64,000 nucleotides of DNA, taken from Sphingobacterium sp. lm-10. Its GTDB lineage: Bacteria > Bacteroidota > Bacteroidia > Sphingobacteriales > Sphingobacteriaceae. Shown piece by piece: positions 43,108-52,373 of the stretch. The position numbers and the translations under genes are program-made. The stretch lies in the NCBI RefSeq assembly GCF_023554555.1, contig NZ_JAMJWC010000001.1, forward strand, positions 434,001 to 498,000, given 5' to 3'. Below the pieces are notes generated by a model. The model did no database searches. It was not told the origin of the DNA and worked only from the letters and a program-made list of their open reading frames with translations. How positions within the stretch are numbered: the stretch's first letter is position 1; each line of letters begins with the position of its first letter.

Positions 43108-44250
43108 ATGAACAGGATTAAAATAACACTAATAGCGAGTATTATGGCGACAGGAATTGCCTGCTCGTCCAGCAATTCTCAGGTTAAGACGGAGACTAGC
43201 AACGCACTAATTTTAAAGGAGGCGTTTCAGGATCGCTTTTATATCGGTGCAGCATTGAACCTAGATCAAATCTGGGAACGAGATCAGGATGCAATCACTT
43301 TGGTGGAGCAACAGTTTAACTCGATCGTGGCCGAAAACTGTATGAAAAGCATGTACCTACAACCACGGGAAGGTGAGTTTAATTTTAAAGATGCCGATCG
43401 CTTTGTCGCCTTTGGACAAAAAAATAACATGCAACTTATTGGTCATACGCTCATTTGGCACTCGCAGGTACCCAAATGGTTTTTTGTGGATGAAAATGGT
43501 CAGGATGTCTCTCGTGATGTGCTGATAGAAAGAATGCGGACGCATATTCACACGGTCGTATCCCGATATAAGGGAAAGATCACCGGATGGGATGTCGTAA
43601 ATGAAGCCGTATTAGACAACGGGGAATATAGAAAAAGTAAATTCTATGAAATTATCGGAGAAGATTTTATCCCGCTGGCTTTCCGGTTTACCCACGAAGC
43701 AGATCCCGATGCAGAGCTGTATTACAATGATTATTCAACAGCCCTGCCCGCTAAACGAGAGGGCATCATCAAAGTAGCGAAAAGCATACTAAAAGCAGGT
43801 TTGCCGCTACATGGTTTAGGTATGCAGGAGCATCAAGGACTGCATCACCCCGACATTGATGAAGTGGAGAAAACTATTTTAGCCTTTTCGGAAACCGGTG
43901 CCAGTGTGATGGTCACCGAACTAGACATTTCTGTATTGCCGCATGCCCGGGAGAATATGGGAGCTGAAGTGAGTGAAACCTATGCCTATAGTAAGCAACT
44001 CAATCCTTATCCAGATGGCTTGCCAGACAGCATCATGGAAAAATTAGGCGATCGCTACATCAGCTTCTTTAAGCTATACTTGAAGCATAGCGATAAGATA
44101 TCCCGGGTAACCGTATGGGGAGTAGGAGATCACGATTCCTGGAAAAATGGCTGGCCAATTCCAGGACGTACCGATTACCCCTTATTATTTGATAGACAAT
44201 TCAAACCAAAGCCTTTTGTCCAAGAAATTGTCCGTTTAGCACGAGGTTAA
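43108..44250 (+). CDS. GH10 endo-1,4-beta-xylanase lipoprotein
   Basis: A 380-residue endoxylanase. A lipoprotein signal ends at Cys20 (ATGIACSSS), so it is membrane-anchored, probably at the cell surface. The catalytic acid/base is Glu166 in WDVVNEAV and the nucleophile is Glu271 in VMVTELDIS. Other GH10 marks are NCMKSMYLQPREGEF, GHTLIWHSQVPKWFF and VTVWGVGDHDSWKNGWP. It has no carbohydrate-binding module and is a single catalytic domain. It is the only endo-acting backbone enzyme in the window and therefore defines xylan as the main substrate of the locus. Spacing of 7 bp upstream and 14 bp downstream indicates one transcript. Confidence 0.95.
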   Translation: MNRIKITLIASIMATGIACSSSNSQVKTETSNALILKEAFQDRFYIGAALNLDQIWERDQDAITLVEQQFNSIVAENCMKSMYLQPREGEFNFKDADRFVAFGQKNNMQLIGHTLIWHSQVPKWFFVDENGQDVSRDVLIERMRTHIHTVVSRYKGKITGWDVVNEAVLDNGEYRKSKFYEIIGEDFIPLAFRFTHEADPDAELYYNDYSTALPAKREGIIKVAKSILKAGLPLHGLGMQEHQGLHHPDIDEVEKTILAFSETGASVMVTELDISVLPHARENMGAEVSETYAYSKQLNPYPDGLPDSIMEKLGDRYISFFKLYLKHSDKISRVTVWGVGDHDSWKNGWPIPGRTDYPLLFDRQFKPKPFVQEIVRLARG

Positions 44251-44264
44251 ATACACTAAAAGTT

Positions 44265-45233
44265 ATGATGAACGAACCAAGATATTTATTTCCGGCAGAT
44301 TACATGGCTGATCCATCGGCGCACGTATTTAATGATAAAATATACATCTATCCATCGCACGATTGGGAAAGCGGTAAACCGGAAAATGACCACGGCGATC
44401 ACTTCGATATGAAGGACTATCACGTTTTTTCAATGGATAGCGTGGATGGAGAAGTAACCGATCATGGCACAGTGCTCCGTGTGGAAGACATCCCGTGGGC
44501 CGGAAGGCAACTCTGGGATTCGGACGTAGCGCATAAGGATGGAAAATATTACCTGTACTTCTCCTTGAAGGATAAGACGGATATATTTCGGTTGGGCGTA
44601 GCCGTCAGCGAACAACCCTACGGACCATTTATTCCATTAGATGATCCCATCAAGGGCAGCTATAGCATAGATCCTTGTGTTTTTTGTGACAGCGATGGTG
44701 CGTATTATATCTACTTTGGCGGCATCTGGGGCGGACAACTGCAGTATTATCGCAACAATAAATTGGGCGAAGGTTCCATTTTGCCCTTGTTTAATGAGGA
44801 TGCTCTGGCGCCAAAAGTAGCACGTCTTTCCAATGATATGACTTCGTTTGCGGAAGACCCGCGCGATGCAATTATCGTGGATGAACGGGGAAACCCGCTA
44901 AAACAAGGAGATACAGCACGGCGGTTTTTTGAAGCGTCTTGGTTGCACAAATACCAAGACAAATACTACTTCTCCTATTCCACTGGGGATACGCACTTAA
45001 TATGTTATGCCATAGGCGATAATCCATATGGGCCATTCGTATATCAGGGTGTCATCTTAACGCCTGTCGTAGGCTGGACAACACACCACAGTATCGTAGA
45101 ATTTAAAGGAAGTTGGTATCTATTTTATCACGATTGCGTGCCGTCCGAAGGGAAAACCTGGCTGCGGAGCATGAAGGTCGTCGCATTGGAATACGACGAT
45201 AACGGGCAAATTAAAACGATTCAAGGCCAATGA
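44265..45233 (+). CDS. GH43 (GH43_1-like) cytoplasmic beta-xylosidase
   Basis: A 322-residue single-domain enzyme that lacks a signal peptide: the N-terminus goes directly into the first blade (RYLFPADYMADPSAHVF). The general-base Asp is in YMADPSAHV, the middle Asp in SIDPCVFCDSDG, and the general-acid Glu in RFFEASWLHKYQDKYYF. Single-domain enzymes of this type hydrolyse short xylo-oligosaccharides, or release arabinose from them. Absence of a signal places it in the cytoplasm, downstream of the symporter, unlike the two other GH43 enzymes here. Start codons at 44265 and 44268 are equivalent. Confidence 0.9.
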   Translation: MMNEPRYLFPADYMADPSAHVFNDKIYIYPSHDWESGKPENDHGDHFDMKDYHVFSMDSVDGEVTDHGTVLRVEDIPWAGRQLWDSDVAHKDGKYYLYFSLKDKTDIFRLGVAVSEQPYGPFIPLDDPIKGSYSIDPCVFCDSDGAYYIYFGGIWGGQLQYYRNNKLGEGSILPLFNEDALAPKVARLSNDMTSFAEDPRDAIIVDERGNPLKQGDTARRFFEASWLHKYQDKYYFSYSTGDTHLICYAIGDNPYGPFVYQGVILTPVVGWTTHHSIVEFKGSWYLFYHDCVPSEGKTWLRSMKVVALEYDDNGQIKTIQGQ

Positions 45234-45297
45234 TTTTAGGGCTGATATAGCGTTCGTGATCAATGAGTTATAGTGGAATTATTAAATAGAATTTTCG

Positions 45298-47352
45298 ATG
45301 CAATGGATGAATAAACCATATTTTTTAACCCTTCTTATCGTGCTTTTGCCATTAGTTACGCTTTTTGCGGAAGATGGTAGTCAGCTTTGGCTAAGATACC
45401 AGCGCGTTGCGCCAGCAGTATCTCAGCAGCGAACGATTGTGACCAAAAGTACCGACGAGACAGCTAAATTAGCCGTACAAGAGTTGGCAGATTACTGGGT
45501 CGGCCAAGACGTGGAGTTAAAGCTGGATGCGCAGCAAAAGCAGCTCAAAGATGGTTTTCATATCCAAGGAGATAGCAAGCGCATCACGGTGATCGCCCAG
45601 CAACCCATTGGTTTATTGTATGGAGCCTATCGCTTGCTCCAATGGCAGCAGACAGGCAAAAATACAGCAGATAAAATCGAATTAACGGAGATTCCCTCGT
45701 TTGATATCCGCATGCTCAATCACTGGGATAATTTAGACCGTACCGTAGAGCGAGGGTATGCAGGGCACTCGTTGTGGCTTTGGGACGAATTGCCTCATCA
45801 ACTATCACCGCGATACGAGCAATATGCCCGTGCCAATGCTTCCGTAGGTATCAATGCTGTCGTTTTAAACAATGTAAATGCCTCGCCACAAATTCTGACT
45901 CCGTCCTATATCCATAAAGTAAAAGCATTAGCAGATCTATTCAGGCGATATGGGATTAAGGTCTATCTTTCGGCTAATTTCTCGTCGCCCATCGTACTGG
46001 GAGGATTGCCAGATTCCGATCCGCTACGTCCGGAAGTACAGGGCTGGTGGGCAGCTAAAGTAACCGAGATTTATGCACAAATTCCAGACTTTGGTGGCTT
46101 TTTAATAAAAGCAAATTCGGAAGGACAACCTGGCCCTCAGGATTATGGCCGCTCCCATGCAGAAGGCGCAAATATGTTGGCCGATGCGGTAAAGCCTTTT
46201 GGAGGGATGATCATGTGGCGCGCATTTGTGTACAATCCGACATCAGAAGATCGGGCAAAGCAGGCTTATACGGAATTCGAGCCGCTTGATGGTCAGTTTA
46301 GAGACAACGTAATCGTACAGATTAAAAATGGGGCGATAGATTTTCAGCCTCGTGAGCCCTTTCATCCTTTGTTTGGCGCGATGAAGCAATCCAATCAAAT
46401 GGTCGAGTTTCAGATCACCCAAGAATACCTCGGTTTTTCGAACCACCTAGTGTATCTAGCGCCTCTTTTTAAGGAAACGTTAGACGCAGACACCTATGCG
46501 CACGGTCCGGTAAGCACCGTGGCGAAGATGACCGATGGAACCTTTCGTCCCGGCTTTAAAACGGCGATAGCTGGAGTCGCTAATATCGGAGAGGATGCCA
46601 ACTGGACAGGGCACCATTTTGCGCAAGCCAATTGGTACGCCTACGGAAGACTGGCCTGGAATCATCAGCTTTCATCGGAAGATATCGCCGAGGAGTGGAT
46701 CCGATTAAGTTTCACAAACGAGGAAGCGTTCGTCGCTCCGGTCAAAGATCTGATGCTTGCTTCGCGTGAAACGGCGGTAAACTACATGATGCCTTTAGGA
46801 CTGCATCATATATTCGCCTTCGATCACCATTACGGGCCTGAACCATGGGGAGATGTAGCAGGAGGAAGACCGGACTGGATGCCCTGGTATTATCATAATG
46901 CGGACGTGAATGGTGTTGGTTTTGATCGTACTGCAAGCGGGAGCAATGCGGTTGCTCAATACCATGAGCCTGTGCAGCAACAGTATAGCGATCCAAAAAC
47001 CTGCCCCGAGACCCTGCTCTTGTGGTTTCATCATCTGCCTTGGCTTCACAAAACGCAGAATGGAAATACCCTGTGGGATGAACTCTGTTTCCGTTACGAT
47101 GGTGGAGTTCAAGAAGCAGAAGCGTTTGAAAACACCTGGGATCAATTAGAGAAATATGTGGATACCGAGCGGTTTGCAGAGGTGCAGGCAAAGTTAAAAA
47201 TTCAAGCACAAGATGCCGTTTGGTGGAAAGATGCCGTTTTATTGTACTTCCAAACATTTTCGAATTTGCCCATCCCTTCGTCGGTCGAAAAGCCGGTACA
47301 CCAACTGGAGGATCTCCAGAAAATTAAATTAGATCTAAAGCATCATAACTAA
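45298..47352 (+). CDS. GH67 alpha-glucuronidase
   Basis: A 684-residue exported enzyme (hydrophobic signal about residues 7-25). The GH67 domains follow in order: an N-terminal sandwich, the TIM barrel with MLNHWDNLDRTVERGYAG near 140, the block around GGFLIKANSEGQPGPQDYG near 270, then IMWRAFVYNP, and the C-terminal helical domain with PEPWGDVAGGRPDWMPW. GH67 releases 4-O-methyl-glucuronic acid from the non-reducing end of aldouronic acids. Together with GH115 upstream it allows glucuronate removal from both polymer and oligomers. It follows the cytoplasmic GH43 gene by 64 bp. Confidence 0.95.
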   Translation: MQWMNKPYFLTLLIVLLPLVTLFAEDGSQLWLRYQRVAPAVSQQRTIVTKSTDETAKLAVQELADYWVGQDVELKLDAQQKQLKDGFHIQGDSKRITVIAQQPIGLLYGAYRLLQWQQTGKNTADKIELTEIPSFDIRMLNHWDNLDRTVERGYAGHSLWLWDELPHQLSPRYEQYARANASVGINAVVLNNVNASPQILTPSYIHKVKALADLFRRYGIKVYLSANFSSPIVLGGLPDSDPLRPEVQGWWAAKVTEIYAQIPDFGGFLIKANSEGQPGPQDYGRSHAEGANMLADAVKPFGGMIMWRAFVYNPTSEDRAKQAYTEFEPLDGQFRDNVIVQIKNGAIDFQPREPFHPLFGAMKQSNQMVEFQITQEYLGFSNHLVYLAPLFKETLDADTYAHGPVSTVAKMTDGTFRPGFKTAIAGVANIGEDANWTGHHFAQANWYAYGRLAWNHQLSSEDIAEEWIRLSFTNEEAFVAPVKDLMLASRETAVNYMMPLGLHHIFAFDHHYGPEPWGDVAGGRPDWMPWYYHNADVNGVGFDRTASGSNAVAQYHEPVQQQYSDPKTCPETLLLWFHHLPWLHKTQNGNTLWDELCFRYDGGVQEAEAFENTWDQLEKYVDTERFAEVQAKLKIQAQDAVWWKDAVLLYFQTFSNLPIPSSVEKPVHQLEDLQKIKLDLKHHN

Positions 47353-47419
47353 TTAACCCCGAATGAGCGCTGTGTGAACTACACGATGCGGCGCACAATT
47401 AGATAGACCATAAAACGAC

Positions 47420-49159
47420 ATGATGATAAAAAAGCTAAAAAATATATCGAGCGCTTTGCTTTACGCAAGTAGTGTTTTCCTTTTCGGCGCTTGTCAGCAA
47501 GATGCAGCGACATCTGGAACAGAAGCCCTTTTCAGCAATTTTAACTATACAGGAAATGATGCCGTGTATGACAATTATCCTTTGCCGGAAGGCCAATTTT
47601 ATAGTCCTATTCTCCAAGGATGCTATCCCGATCCTAGTATCACCAGAAAAGGAGAAGACTATTATCTGGTCAACTCCTCCTTCGTGATGTTTCCTGGCGT
47701 ACCCATATTTCATTCTACGGATCTGGTTAATTGGAAGCAATTAGGACATGTACTGGATCGCGAAAGCCAGCTTGACGTCAAAAATGCGGGGATTAGCGAA
47801 GGAATCTATGCGCCGGATATTCAATACAATCCACACAATGATACCTTCTATATGGTCACGACGCAAATCTCTGCCGGGATAGGAAACATGGTGGTGAAGA
47901 CGGATGATCCTAAAAAAGGAGATTGGACAGATCCGATCAAATTGAATTTTGATGGTATCGATCCGGCGTTATTCTTTGATGACGATGGCAAAGCGTATAT
48001 CGTACACAACGATGCGCCCGACGAAGGGAAGGAACTATACAAAGGACATCGCGTCATCAAAATTTGGGATTACGATCTGGAAAAAGATCAGGTGATTGCC
48101 GGTACAGACCAAATCATTGTCGATGGAGGGGTGGATATTCAGGAAAAGCCGATATGGATAGAAGGGCCACATATCTATAAAAAGGATGGAAAGTATTTTT
48201 TGATGTGCGCAGAAGGAGGAACAGGAGGCAATCATAGCGAAGTGATTTTCATCGGAGATAGCCCGCGCGGTCCGTTTAAACCTGCTGCTACCAATCCGAT
48301 ACTCTCTCAAAGACATTTGGATAAATCAAGGACAGATCGGGTAGAATGGGCTGGGCATGCGGATTTGGTGGAAGGTCCCGGCGGAGCATGGTATGGAGTC
48401 TTTTTAGCGGTGCGCCCAAACAGTAATAATCTAGTCAACACCGGTCGGGAGACTTTTATACTTCCTGTAGATTGGACTGGGAAATGGCCCGTATTCGCAG
48501 GAGGCATGGAAGCTTTAAAACCCTACGTTCCCATGCCAGAGGGCGTTTCAAACCAGACGCAAACAGGACGCTATTTTCCCAATGGAAACTTCAGCTTTCA
48601 GGATAACTTTCAGCAGACCGAGTTAGATGCGCGTTGGGTAGCCTTACGTGGTTCGCGTGAAAAATTTCTGCGGCGGCATGATTCAGGTCTACACATCAGC
48701 CCTTCGGCAGTGAGCATAAACGAAAAGAAACCAATCTCCGCACTCTTCTATAGACAGCAGCATAAAGATTTTACGGCCGAGGTGGACCTGAATTACCTGC
48801 CTAGATCGCACAAGGATCTTGCAGGTATCACCTGTATGCAAAGTGAAGCATTTTACTATACATTGGGTCTGACGAAGAAGAATGACGAATACTACCTCGT
48901 GTTAGAGCAAATGTCAGACGGTGTGTCCACAATTCTAGCGCAGGAAAAAATAAAGCATCCAGAAGACCTGAGTTTGCGTGTAGCATCCAAGAATGATTAT
49001 TACCAGTTCTCCTTTAAACAAGGGGATGCAGACTATAGAGCGGTGGGTGATGTCCTTTCCGGAAATATCCTTTCCACTGATGTGGCCGGTGGCTTTACCG
49101 GGGCTTTGATCGGGCTATATGCTACCTCGGCAAATCACATAGCATGGGATACTCAGTAG
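47420..49159 (+). CDS. GH43 beta-xylosidase lipoprotein (XynB-like) with C-terminal sandwich domain
   Basis: A 579-residue two-domain glycosidase. A lipoprotein signal ends at Cys25 (VFLFGACQQD). The catalytic domain starts with the general base in GCYPDPSITRKGEDYYLVNS, continues with FPGVPIFHSTDLVNWKQLG and GIDPALFFDDDG, and has the general-acid Glu in WIEGPHIYKKDGKYF. The C-terminal half, from about residue 390, is the usual GH43 sandwich that lines the active site. This layout fits exo-acting beta-xylosidases or arabinofuranosidases. It lies directly upstream of the SusC gene; a 105-bp gap separates them. Confidence 0.91.
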   Translation: MMIKKLKNISSALLYASSVFLFGACQQDAATSGTEALFSNFNYTGNDAVYDNYPLPEGQFYSPILQGCYPDPSITRKGEDYYLVNSSFVMFPGVPIFHSTDLVNWKQLGHVLDRESQLDVKNAGISEGIYAPDIQYNPHNDTFYMVTTQISAGIGNMVVKTDDPKKGDWTDPIKLNFDGIDPALFFDDDGKAYIVHNDAPDEGKELYKGHRVIKIWDYDLEKDQVIAGTDQIIVDGGVDIQEKPIWIEGPHIYKKDGKYFLMCAEGGTGGNHSEVIFIGDSPRGPFKPAATNPILSQRHLDKSRTDRVEWAGHADLVEGPGGAWYGVFLAVRPNSNNLVNTGRETFILPVDWTGKWPVFAGGMEALKPYVPMPEGVSNQTQTGRYFPNGNFSFQDNFQQTELDARWVALRGSREKFLRRHDSGLHISPSAVSINEKKPISALFYRQQHKDFTAEVDLNYLPRSHKDLAGITCMQSEAFYYTLGLTKKNDEYYLVLEQMSDGVSTILAQEKIKHPEDLSLRVASKNDYYQFSFKQGDADYRAVGDVLSGNILSTDVAGGFTGALIGLYATSANHIAWDTQ

Positions 49160-49267
49160 ATCTAAATTTTTGAATAAAAGAGCCTGAAAAAAACACAAGA
49201 GAACTTTATCTACCGATAAACTAACCTGTAATGAACTAACAGAATATAAACCTTTAATTATAAATTG

Positions 49268-52200
49268 ATGAATAATTTTAAAACCTTTATGTGTAGGATA
49301 CTCGCGCGATGTTGGGGATCCGATAAGAAAATCTACGTATTACTGCTCAATGTCATCATCAGTAGCAGCGTATTTGCACAAAGCACAGTCACCGGAACCA
49401 TTACCTCAAAGAATGGTCAACCATTATCCGGCGTAACGGTTAATCTGAGAGGTGCCAATACAAGTGCATTATCTACATCAAGTGGTAGTTATGCTATTCA
49501 AGCATCAGTAGGAGATACCTTAGAGTTTATTAATGTGGGTCTCACTAGGCAAACTGCGGTAGTTACCTCCCTATCCCAACCGCTAAACATTACCTTCTCG
49601 GATGATGATATTTCTGTCGATGAAGTCGTTGTTGTAGGATACGGTACACAAAGAAGAGAGGCCGTTACCGGTTCTGTATCCTCTATTGGTGGTGAAGCTA
49701 TGCGTGAAGTACCTTCGGCAAATATTACCCAAGCGTTGCAAGGTAGATTGCCAGGCGTACAGATATCGCAATCATCCTCTCGGCCAGGAGCGACAACGCA
49801 GATCCGTATTCGGGGTACGCGCTCGTTGAACGCTAGTAACGATCCACTGATCGTCTTAGATGGTATTCCTTTTACCGGTTCGATTGGCGATATTAACCCA
49901 AATGATATCAAGAGTATAGATGTGTTAAAGGACGCCTCTGCAACGGCTATTTATGGATCACGGGGTGCTAATGGTGTTATTTTAGTTACTACTAATACAG
50001 GAGTTTTTGGTCAGCCGGCCAGAATATCGTACAACAGCTTTCAAGGTTTTCAAAATATCTTTTCCAAATATCCTATGATGAATGGACCGGAATTTGTGGC
50101 CTTGCGCCAAGCTGCCGGCATGTTTCCTAATAACGGTATTGACGAGTCTGATGATGTCGACACCGATTGGCAAGACCTCATGTATCGTACCGGATACGTC
50201 GTTAGTCAAGATGTGGGAGTCTCTGGAGGAACCGAAACAGGTGCTTATAATTTTGGCGCAGGATATTATAAAGATCAAGGCGTGTTGCCGCTACAGGGGT
50301 ATAACCGGATATCGCTAAGAGGTACCGTCGATCAACGTATAGGAGACTACATTCGCCTAGGATTCAATACCAATAGTAATTATAACGTAACCTCTGGTCA
50401 GCATGTGGGTTTAGGTCTTTTAGCCAATTCTCCGATTGCCAATCCTTACAATCCAGATGGCAGTTTCAAACGCACTATTCAGATGCCACTTAATGAAAAT
50501 TGGGTATCCACCCGTTCAATCATCGAAAATCTGAGTGATGAGTGGCTCAACGAAACCAGAGCATTTGCCACCTACAATGCACTATTTGGCGAAATCAAAA
50601 TACCAGGAGTGGAGGGATTGAAGTACCGTGCTAATCTGGGATTGGATTATCGCCAGAATAATGGTGGCTGGTTTACCGGAGAAGGCATCAATAATGTCAA
50701 TGCAACCTCACCCTCAACCGCCGGAATTAATAATTCGCATATCTACCATTATGTGATGGAAAACTTGCTTACTTACGACAAAACCTTTGGTTCGAAACAC
50801 AACCTGAACTTGACCGCCTTGTATTCTGCGGAAGAAAATCAATTTGTACGTTCGGAAATGTCTGGTCGGGATATTCCAGCATCGGCCTTTCAATTTTATA
50901 ATATTGGGCATGCACTGGGCGAAATTATCGTGAATCCAGATGGTCAGGTTTATGAAAAATGGGGCCTGCTGTCTTACATGGGGCGTGCCATGTATTCTTA
51001 TGACGATCGCTACATGATCAGCGCGACAGTCCGTTCGGACGGGTCATCCCGCCTGGCAAGGGGAAAGAAATGGCACACCTACCCGGCCATATCTGCCGGA
51101 TGGAATATCGGTAGAGAACCCTTTATGGATAATGTTACTTCGATCGACATGTTAAAGCTGCGTGTGGGGTACGGGCAAACGTCCAATCAAGCCATTAATC
51201 CTTATGCTACGCTTGGCCGATTAGCCACCAGACCGTATAACTTTGGATCGGATAATTACGACGTAGGTTATTTTGTTTCGCAGCTACCCAATCCACAATT
51301 GGGCTGGGAATATTCCCAAACCTACAACGTCGGGGTGGATTTTGCTTTGTTCAATGACCGTCTGTCCGGTACTGCCGAATACTATGAAACTTATACGCAC
51401 GACCTATTGCTCAACTTGAGAATGCCTGGTTCTTCCGGCGTGGAAAGCTACACCGCCAATGTCGGACGTACACAAAACAAAGGGGTGGAATTTGCCTTAA
51501 ATGGTATCATTTTCCAGAATAAGAATGGTTGGACATGGGAAGCGGGCGTAAACTTTTACCGTAACAGAAATAAATTGACGCAATTGGCTTCCGGGCAAAC
51601 CAGGGATGAAAGCAATTGGTGGTTTGTAGGACATCCTATTGACGTAATATACGATTACCAATACAACGGATTGTGGCAAGAAGGCGATCCACATCTGAAC
51701 GTATTAGAGCCAGGAGGTAACGTCGGGATGATAAAAGTAGATTATACCGGTGGCTTCGATGAAAATGGTGTGCCCACACGTCCGATCGGTCCCGATGACC
51801 GTCAAATTATTGATATGCAGACTAATTTTATGGGTGGATTTAACACGCGTGTAGCCTATAAGAATTTTGATTTCAGTGTCGTTGGTATGTTTCAGCAAGG
51901 TGGCGTATTAATCAGTACGTTGCATTCTGCCTCAGGATACCTCAACTTGATGTCGGGCCGTACCAATAACGTGCAAGTGGATTACTGGACGCCAGAGAAT
52001 ACCGGCGCACGCTATCCTAAACCGGGTGGTCTGATGAGTGGTGACAATCCAAAATACGGTAATTCATTAGGCTACTTTGATGCCTCTTACCTAAAAATCA
52101 GAACCATGACAATGGGTTATAACTTCAACGATTCCAGATTATTGGAGAGTGCAGGCTTAGATCGTTTACGCTTGTATGTTATGGTACAGAATCCATTTGT

Positions 52201-52363
52201 ATTCTTCTCGCCATTTCACCGTGCGACAGGTATGGACCCAGAGACCAATTCCTATGCTAACCAGAATACGGCTGTAGCATCTCACCAAAGTCGTTTACTA
52301 ACTATCGGAACGAACGCACCCGCGACACGTACTTTCTTATTTGGTGTTAATTTGACCTTTTAA
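49268..52363 (+). CDS. SusC/RagA-family TonB-dependent outer-membrane transporter
   Basis: A 1031-residue importer for oligosaccharides. A signal peptide ends near SSVFAQS. A carboxypeptidase-regulatory-like domain (about 40-110, VTGTITSKNGQPLSGVTV) precedes the TonB box region (VDEVVVVGYGTQRR) and the plug (LQGRLPGVQISQSSSRPG, then IRIRGTRSLNASNDPLIVLDG, and DASATAIYGSRGANGVILV). The rest is a large barrel ending in Phe. No N-terminal DUF4974 or STN domain is seen, so anti-sigma control is unlikely, consistent with a hybrid two-component regulator nearby. The frame starts with TTG at 49265, but the ATG at 49268 is the natural initiator. Confidence 0.95.
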   Translation: MNNFKTFMCRILARCWGSDKKIYVLLLNVIISSSVFAQSTVTGTITSKNGQPLSGVTVNLRGANTSALSTSSGSYAIQASVGDTLEFINVGLTRQTAVVTSLSQPLNITFSDDDISVDEVVVVGYGTQRREAVTGSVSSIGGEAMREVPSANITQALQGRLPGVQISQSSSRPGATTQIRIRGTRSLNASNDPLIVLDGIPFTGSIGDINPNDIKSIDVLKDASATAIYGSRGANGVILVTTNTGVFGQPARISYNSFQGFQNIFSKYPMMNGPEFVALRQAAGMFPNNGIDESDDVDTDWQDLMYRTGYVVSQDVGVSGGTETGAYNFGAGYYKDQGVLPLQGYNRISLRGTVDQRIGDYIRLGFNTNSNYNVTSGQHVGLGLLANSPIANPYNPDGSFKRTIQMPLNENWVSTRSIIENLSDEWLNETRAFATYNALFGEIKIPGVEGLKYRANLGLDYRQNNGGWFTGEGINNVNATSPSTAGINNSHIYHYVMENLLTYDKTFGSKHNLNLTALYSAEENQFVRSEMSGRDIPASAFQFYNIGHALGEIIVNPDGQVYEKWGLLSYMGRAMYSYDDRYMISATVRSDGSSRLARGKKWHTYPAISAGWNIGREPFMDNVTSIDMLKLRVGYGQTSNQAINPYATLGRLATRPYNFGSDNYDVGYFVSQLPNPQLGWEYSQTYNVGVDFALFNDRLSGTAEYYETYTHDLLLNLRMPGSSGVESYTANVGRTQNKGVEFALNGIIFQNKNGWTWEAGVNFYRNRNKLTQLASGQTRDESNWWFVGHPIDVIYDYQYNGLWQEGDPHLNVLEPGGNVGMIKVDYTGGFDENGVPTRPIGPDDRQIIDMQTNFMGGFNTRVAYKNFDFSVVGMFQQGGVLISTLHSASGYLNLMSGRTNNVQVDYWTPENTGARYPKPGGLMSGDNPKYGNSLGYFDASYLKIRTMTMGYNFNDSRLLESAGLDRLRLYVMVQNPFVFFSPFHRATGMDPETNSYANQNTAVASHQSRLLTIGTNAPATRTFLFGVNLTF

Positions 52364-52373
52364 AACATTCGCT

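Noticed and set aside
46742-47257. A 171-codon minus-strand frame inside the GH67 gene
   Set aside because: It is fully antisense to a well-supported GH67 coding region; its residues show no domain and reflect complementary codons.
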